A DNA stretch of 64,000 nucleotides from Beroe forskalii (taxonomy: Eukaryota > Ctenophora > Nuda > Beroida > Beroidae). The stretch covers positions 124,001-188,000 of the forward strand of contig WFMF01000193.1 in the NCBI GenBank assembly GCA_011033025.1, in the 5' to 3' direction. The position numbers were made by a program, and so were the translations under genes. The stretch's first letter is position 1; every line of letters starts with the position of its first letter. Shown here piece after piece: positions 46,301-55,300 of this stretch. A model generated the notes under the pieces. That model did not search any database and was not told the origin of the DNA. It saw nothing but the letters and a program-made list of their open reading frames with translations.

Positions 46301-49300
46301 TTTTGCATGGATTCTATAGTTTTTGCATGAAAATCGATCTGGTCAACTTTCCACACCCCTCCGGAGTGTGGAAAGTGCCGAAAATCGATTTTAGCTGAGG
46401 CGCAGCCGACTGATATGTAAAAAAAATCGTATCTCGGCTCAGGAAGGTCGTAGAGACTTCATCTTGGGCGGAAAATGCGCGCAATGAACATGTTTATATA
46501 CAATTGTCAACAAAAATATGCCCTCAAATGCTCAGGAACGGAGTTACGGGCGAAAAACAGATTTTTGGGCTGACGCGAGTCCTGCTTAAGGCGAATTTTG
46601 TATCCATGTCCAGGAAGGTCGTAGAGACTTCACCTTGGGCGGAAAATGTGCGTAATGGCCATGTTAATATACAATTATCAACAAAAATATGCCCTTAAAT
46701 GCTCAAGAACGGAGTAACGGGCGAAAATCTGATTTTTTGGGCAGACGCAAGACCTGATTTAGGCGAATTTCATATCTCACTCCAGGAAGGTCGTAGAGAC
46801 TTCATCTTGGGCGGAAAAAGTGCGCAATGGCCATGTTTATATACAATTGTCAACAAAAATATGCCCTCAAATGCTCAGGAGTTACGGGCGAAAAACAGAT
46901 TTTTGGGCAGGCGCAAGTCCTGCTTAAGGCGAATTTTGTATCTCAGTCCAGGAAGGTCAGAAAACTTCACCTTGGGCGGAAAATGTGCGCAATGGCCATG
47001 TTTATAGACAATTGTCAACAAAAATATGCCCTTAAATGCTCAGTAACGGGCTAAAAACTGATTTTTAGGGCAGGTGCAAGACCTGATTTAGACGAATTTT
47101 GTATCCCAGTCCATGAAGGTCGTAGAGACTTCATGTGCACAATGGCTACATGTGTATATCATTGACAGGCCACCCTGGGCCGAGATTTTCCTATCTCGGC
47201 TCAGGGAGGTCGTAGAGAATTTATCTTGGGTCGAAAATGTTTGCAATGGCCATATCTGTATACGACTTGTTGATGAACATGTGCCCTAAAATGCTCATGG
47301 GCGAGAGACTAAAAATTTGGTTTCCCGAGCCCTGGTTAAGGCGATTTACTATCTCAGCCCATGAAGGTCGTAGAGACTTCGTTTTGGGCGGAAAAAGTGC
47401 GCAATGCCAATGGCCATGTTTATGTACGACTTGGCGACTTGCCCTAAAATTCTCAGGAAGAGATGGGCGGAAAATGAAATCTGGCGACAGTTTGAGACGA
47501 TTTCCAGGAAAGGAGACGGGTAACGGACATGTGATCTCATGACATTTCATCTCACGGCACTTTATCTTGTTATATTTCAACTCCACGCAAAGGTAAGGAT
47601 CTGGTTTAAGGTTATGATTTGCGTATGGGTAAGAGTTAGGATTCCGAGTAAAGTTATAGGGTGATGATTAGGGTTAGGACAGGGAGATGAAGTATCCTGA
47701 CATGAAATTTCGTACACCCGTAGAGACCTCCGGTTGAGCAGAAATAATTGGAATGGTCAACTCAGGAAGTAGGAAGAAAGAACAGAAATGTGTCTAAAAC
47801 GAGGAAACGATTAACCACCATACAGGACTGGAAGAAATTTCTGGACCGAGATAGAAAAATTTTCTATATGAGGCCTTGTAGCTGCCAAAAATAAGGTTTT
47901 AGCCCGTTAATCCGTTCCTGAGCATTCTATGGCATATTTTTTTGACAATTGTAAATGAACATGGCCATTGCGCACTTTTTCCGCCCAAGATGAAGTTTCT
48001 ACGACCTTCCTGGACTGAGATACAAAATTCGCCTTAAGAAGGACTTCGCGCCTGCCCAAAAATCTGTTTCGCCCGTAACTCCGTTCCTGAGCATTTGAGG
48101 GCATATTTTTGTTGACAATTGTATATAAACATGGCCATTGCGCACATTTTCCACCCAAGATGAAGTCTCTACGACCTTCCTGGAGTGAGATATGAAATTC
48201 GCCTAAATCAGGTCTTGCGTCTGCCCAAAAAATCAGTTTTTCGCCCGTTACTCCGTTCCTGGGCATTTAAGGACATATTTTTGTTGACAATTGTTTATTA
48301 AAATGGCCATTGCGCACATTTTCCGCCCAAGATGAAGTCTCTACGACCTTCCTGGACAGAGATACAAAATTCGCCTTAAGCAGGACTTGCGTCTGCCCAA
48401 AAATCTGTTTTTCGCCCGTAACTCCGTTCCTGAGCATTTGAGGGCATATTTTTGTTGACAATTGTATATAAACATGTTCATTGCGCACATTTTCCACCCA
48501 AGATGAAGTCTCTACGACCTTCCTGAGCCGAGATACGATTTTTTACATATCAGTCGGCTGCGCCTCAGCTAAAAATCGATTTTTCGGCACTTTCCACACT
48601 CTGGAGGGGTGTGGAAAGTTGTTAGATCGATTTTTCATGCAAAAAACTATAGAATCCATGCAAAATCGCTTGGTGTAGAATTTGTCCACTTTTAAATCCA
48701 ATTTTGACTGTATTATAAGTTTTAATTAACATATTAATTGTTGATTTTTCCCGTTTTCTCGATCTAATGATCCGACATTCCGACGTACCTGTGTTCTGAT
48801 GTTCAAGTGTTCTTGATCTAATGATCCGATGTACCTGTGACCCAAGATGTAGTGCTCTAATGTTTCAGTGTTCTCGATCTAATGATCCGACGTACCTGTG
48901 TTCCATGATGTAATGATCCGATGTTCCAGTGTTCTCGATCTAATGATCCGATGTACCTGTGTCCCATAATCTTTTGTTGTGACGTTCCAGTGTTCTCGAT
49001 CCAGTGATCCGATGTAAATGTGTCCAATGATCTCATGTAGAAGTGTTATACCTACGTCCTTGTATTCGCGATCTTATGATTTAACGTTCCTGTTTACGCT
49101 TTGAATAATGAATTTCGTACATCAACATGATATGAGCATTTAAAATTTTTCAAAAATACAACTTTTGAAACATAGTATAATTTGTAAAAAGAGACTTGTT
49201 TTAGGCACTTTTTAAGTGCTTCTTTCAGCTATTTTCCAGAGGTTTCGCCTGCGGTGCATAGCCTCCGGCGGTTGGGGGGCCCGCCCCCCAAACCCCCTGA

Positions 49301-52300
49301 GTCAGTCGGTACCGTACACCCCAATTATGCTGACTAGACCGTCCACGGCACGCCTCTGACGTTTATGTGAAGTGTTCTGAATCGAACTCAGTGAACCTCT
49401 CATTAATTTTGAAACACGCCGATACGTACGGACATTGTTCGATTAGATTTTTTTTCATCGGTTGAACTCTACTGCTTAGAGATTTTTTGTTAACTTCCTA
49501 CTTTCCTAAACTTCCGATAACTGTCGTCCAAAATATTCCTACATGCCTCATGAACTACAAATTTAAAAACACCAACATTTAAAAGCGAAATCTCGACAGC
49601 TTAAATCACTAACGTAATAGTAACACAACATTACTAACTACCTTATGTTGCACGTGCGCAAATATCCAACTCCATAGCAACGAAGCCGCTTTTCTCCCGT
49701 TTGCATTCGTTTCTCTTGATATTTACTTGGCAAGCTCAAATTTAAACTGTGCGCCCGCACAGACAGACATAATTCACGTGCCATCTCCAAATCTTATATA
49801 TAAAGTAAAGTCACACGTGAATAATGTTTGTATGTGCCGCCGTCCACAATTAAATTTGAGCTTGCCAAGAAAATATCAAGAGAAACGAATGCAAAAGGGA
49901 GAAATGAGGCGCCGTTGCTATGGAAACTATTTTTTGCACGTGCAGATTATAATCAGTTCTATGCGAGTGCTTCCTATTACGATACTTCTGTTAAAAATGA
50001 TGTGCTGTAGTTTTTGAAAATTTGACGTTTTCTTTATACTTTGAAGTCAAGATCTCAAAATGAAGAATGGACATAACTTGAATAACGGAGGATATTTCAG
50101 ATGGATTGTTTTTATTAAACTGTGGCAGAGATCAGTCGATTATCAATGCTGAGTCGGAGATACCAGTAGTAAATAAAGTTTTACAATTAACCGTTATGAA
50201 GTTTACTAAAGAGTACAATTTAACCGAGTCGAATAAAGGTGAAGCAGACAGTTCTGGATCAATATTGTGAACGAAACAAAATTGTCCAATGTAAGTATGA
50301 GAATCAGTTGTTAGAATTGAAATCATCTTGCAATCAAAACGGAACAAATTCACATAGTTTAGCACGACTGAGAGTTACCAAGGAAGTTCTATTTTCCAAT
50401 CTGCTCCTTCATAAAATTTAATATTTGATTTATTTGGTCTGATCGGAATATTTTGATGCGGTAAAATTAAAAAGTAACCAATCAATTTGAGTGGGAGTGT
50501 CTAAAATTTACGAAAGAGGTGCTGCATAGCAGCGCCGAGTGAGATGTGTGTTGTGTGTTAGCAGGCCCAACGGGCCCGCTAGTTATATATAAGATATCAC
50601 ATGATTACCGAATTAAAACCAGACAGTGACGGGAAGGACAGATATTATTATGTGAGCTCAAAAGGTTGAAGTGTTTAGGTATGAGAGCATTTTTTTATCT
50701 TCATACTACAGACTTACGGAAGTGCTAATCATGATATCAGCAATCAACCATGTCTCAATAGTTATATAGTATGTTTTGAAGAGCACGAAGTCCCGACGGC
50801 CGACGGATTTAATTTCTAAATTACACCGTGAAATGAACTTTTTGTGACACGTGTACGTGACGGCACGCGCCGTACTTTCAACGATTTAATGAAAAATTGT
50901 TATCACTATAGGGGGGGGGGCAACGCTATTTTAAGACAGACTTTCTAGGACTCTTTAATCGGAGTTTCAATATCCTCGGGGCCTAAAAGCGTTGCTTTCA
51001 TCTATGTAAAACTCCATTGAACTTAAACTACTACTGGAATTTAAGAAGGAGAATGAGATTGCAACTCTGTAAAACCGATAATATCTTCATATGACTCTGA
51101 CCAATCAGCACAAGAATTTACGGTAAACTCGTACGCTGATTGGTCAATGCCAATGCCAAATATATCATTGCGCAGTTCATCTATCTTCCATTAAGTTCAT
51201 ACCCTCCAGCTCTCAACCAGATTTCAAGGGTCGCTTGGTCCGATATAATTGTAAACCGTAACTGCCTCAATCTGTCGAGCATTATTGCAATCAATACCTC
51301 CTCAACTTGGTCGTTACTTGGATGGCTCCCAAAGTGGGACGATAACCATTTACTTTAAACGACGCGCACGAGAAATAGGCGGTTCAACGTCATCAACTCA
51401 CTACATCATGATATGATAATGACGTCATCCTACCCGCCTATTTCTCGTATGCGGGGTTTAATAGGATTTAGCAATGAGATATATAAGACGGATAGTCTTA
51501 TAACTTTATAAATACAACAGATTGATTTGGAAACTCGTCATAAGGGAGCCGGGGGGGTCTAAGGTCGATTTTGTGACACATTGACCAATCAAAACGCGAG
51601 AAAACTTTCAGCTAGCAGCCTGATTGGTCAATCTTAAAACTATTCTTGGACGCGATGGGATCGAAGGAACATAGCCAATAAAATGAACACTATCTATGAT
51701 TCTATGGACCTATGGTTTCAGACTCACCCAGGTTTGGGAACAAAAATACATCCAACGAAAAGGTCGAGACACCACGGTTATAACACGAAAATATTATGAA
51801 TATAACCTAATATAATATGTTAAATATAACATATATAATGTTAAATATAATAATATGTTAAAAAATCATGCTTGATAGTTTATATCACGTGTATCAACAG
51901 ATTAACCAAGATTTTCATTTGAAAATTAAGTGGTTTGGATGCTTACTGGTTAACGAAACACCGCTTAACCAACCACCGATGTTCAAGGTTACACGATGCA
52001 AAATAACTTATAGGAATCACCCATTTAGATATTGAACTCAATCCAAATCGCGCAAGGGAACAGCTGTGACAGGGATATTTCCTGAATTTCTGGGAAATGC
52101 GGGCTGACAACTGAGCCGTCGCCACCTCTGAAATCGGTGTCTGAAATTTCCACGTAATACTGATGTCATGTCACTATTAGTTGGGGTCTTAACAGTATAT
52201 TCATGTTTGTACAGGGTGCCGCGCGATCGGAAATTTAAGAATCATTCTCTTTTCTTGAGGCCGCGACAGCTACGTAAGTGATGTATTATGTAAAGAATAA

Positions 52301-55300
52301 CTGATGAGGGCACAAAGACATCGTTCTCCACTAATGATGAGACTGGAGATGGAAGAGATATTTTAGAATAATATAACTTACTGAAATAATATAACTTACT
52401 GAAATAATATAACTTTCTGAAATGGATATCATTATCATGGTTCTAAAGATGGTGAATTGGCACAAAATGGATCCTTGAACGTGCGGCAGAAATTTCAATT
52501 TTCGTAAGAGTTAAGAAGAAATTTTGAGCCAAGAGTACTACGGTTTAACGATTTAATGGTTAATTACGTGGGGGGGGGGGGGCAGGGGGCTAGAAAATGC
52601 CCGAAAATCCATTACTGTACGTGAAAATGAAAGCTTCAACCAGCAAAGACACATCATTCAATAAAAAGCAACAACTAATATAAGCCTTTTACTGTTTTCG
52701 AGTACAAGATCGCTAATATTTGTTTCATTAAAAAGTGCCCTAAGTAGTTTCCAATGAAAGCATGCTCGTCACACGATTATCAAGCAACGGGTTGCTCACG
52801 GAAAATAGGCAGCTGAGACTTACACCACCATCATGGTTTAAAGTGGGCCGTTGATTTCGTGAAAAAACACTTTAATTTCTTACGTACCATCAGTCCATTA
52901 GCGAAAAAAGCTATTATGAAATACTTTAGCTGTTACTGAGAAGATTTATTGATTTAATAGTACCAACTCAGGCTGCAAAATATAACTGGAAGCAATCTTG
53001 AATGCTAAAAGCGAGTTTAATATAATTTAACTAACTTTCAGCACCCAAGATTTAACTTAAATAGTTAAATAATCTGAATATATTCAATGTCTCTGTCTAG
53101 CTGTGGAACAATGTCCAATTCATAATAATTTACCACGTAGAGTCACAGCCCTGTTACATACGACACACTACTTGAAAGTTCATATTAAAGTGAACAAAAT
53201 AGTTGCAAGAAACCTCGGTTTCCAAGTACAGAATAAATGCAGTCCGAAGTTGAAGTCGCCTACTAGGATTTCTGTCTGAAATTGTACGAGTCCTAACTTA
53301 AGTAGTTAGAGCGAGAACTTAAAGTCAAACTTAACAGCTTGCAGATTATCTCAATATCTCAATGTCACTTTTATTGAAACGTGCAAAAATTGACGTTAAT
53401 GAAATATGGTTGTGCAACGAAATAAAGCATGAATCCGTTTTGTAGAACAGGATGAAAGAAAGGATATGAAGATTGGTGAAATAATGGAGCGATTTTAAAT
53501 TTAAAGTACACCATGATAATATTGCAAATTTGAAATCTTAACTTATCTAACATATGGAATCGCAATTATGCAACAGCTCATTGAAACCTGCATTTAGTAG
53601 ATATTTAAATAGATATTCAAAATGGATATTCAAAATAGTTAAGCCACACAAGAATCACACAAGAATCACTGATTCTACAGATCATCACTTTACCCATAGT
53701 GCAATGAAGTTTAACCAATCAACACGCAGTATCTGCATGAAACTTCACGCAGATTGGTTGAGCGAACTATAATAAAGTATAATGTCGCTCACAATCAAGG
53801 TATATTTTCATAAAACCACCACTTCCGAAGAAGACACCTTACGTTGTTCAGTCGATAAAGCAAGATAAATTAGTGAAATGAATTCGATAGGAAGTTAGTG
53901 GATACGGGATAAATATCTATCTGCGATTCTGCGACTAAACGCCGCGCACCAAAAAATAGGCGGTTCAACGTCATCAACTCACCACTTTATGATATGATAA
54001 TGACGTCATCCTACCCGCCTATTCCTCGCGGGCGGCATATAGCAGTTTAGCAGACAGTATCCTACTGCAAAGTGCAATACAATAAACGATATTAAGCGGA
54101 CTTCGTAAGTTTACAATTTCGTGTAATATCCTGTAATACATTGATTAATAAGATCCCTTCTACAATTCACAGATGTAAGGAGTGACAGCATTTTCTTGGC
54201 TTAGAGCAAGCCAATGATGGACTGTGACTCAGTCTATAATGTATTTCATCTGGGCAACTATTCCGTGGAGCCGTAGAGACAGCTGTACAGACACATGCAC
54301 AGACACCTATGTTCTTATGGAGGAAGGCAAAGCTATAAACGGCCATCCAAACGGATCATAACTTCTGCTTGTAAACTGCTCAGGACTCCTGCTAATGAAG
54401 AAATTTCCGGCATCACTGATCAATAATATTGGCACCGCATGCTGATAGCGCTATCATAAACCAAATGCATGATCTAATAAGATCTTGCGCGTTGTTTAAT
54501 CTGATGAATTAATGATAAGCAGGAAAATAACTTAGGGAGCCGCAACACATTACATCAGCTTGTTTGGGCATTTTTAACCCCGTTCTGTCTCTGTCAGCTC
54601 AAGCTGAAACCCAATAACGAAATCATCATTTGACCAAAGTGGTGTCAGGGAAACTGAACATGGCATACTGGTGTCAGGGAAACCAAACATGGCGTACTGG
54701 TGTCAGGGAAACTAAACATGGCGTACTGGTGTCAGGGAAACTAAACATGACGTACTGGTGTCAGGGAAACTAAACATGACGTACTGGTGTCAGCGGAACT
54801 TGACATGACGTACTGGTGCCAGGGAAATTTAACATGACGTACTGGTGTCAGGGATACTTAACATGACGTACTGGTGTCAGGGAAACTAAACATGACGTAC
54901 TGGTGTCAGGGAAACTAAACATGACGTACTGGTGTCAGGGAAACTAAACATGGCGTACTGGTGTCAGGGAAACTTAACATGACGTGCTGGTGTCAGGGAA
55001 ACTTAACATGACGTACTGGTGTCAGGGAAACTTAACATGGCGTACTGGTGTCAGGGAAACTTAACATGACGTACTGGTGTCGGGGAAACTTAACATGACG
55101 TACTGGTGTCAGGGAAACTTAACATGACGTACTGGTGCCAGGGAAACTTAACATGACGTACTGGTGTCGGGGAAACTTACCATGACGTACTGGTGTCAGG
55201 GAAACTTAACATGACGTACTGGTGCCAGGGAAACTCAACATGACGTACTGGTGTCGGGGAAACTTACCATGACGTACTGGTGTCAGGGAAACTAAACATG

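Larger units (their letters stand above)
45499..49358. mobile_element. 3.86-kb hAT-like composite element
   Basis: The ends are inverted repeats CAGAGGCGTGCCGTGG and CCACGGCACGCCTCTG, flanked by a perfect 8-bp target duplication ACGTTTAT (45491-45498 and 49359-49366). The duplication length and the CAG start fit hAT. Near the right end lies CCGGCGGTTGGGGGGCCCGC, a GC-rich subterminal block. There is no transposase ORF. Two other elements (46004-46235 and 46246-48710) and a minisatellite (48760-49085) lie inside it, so much of its length is secondary insertion. Confidence 0.85.
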
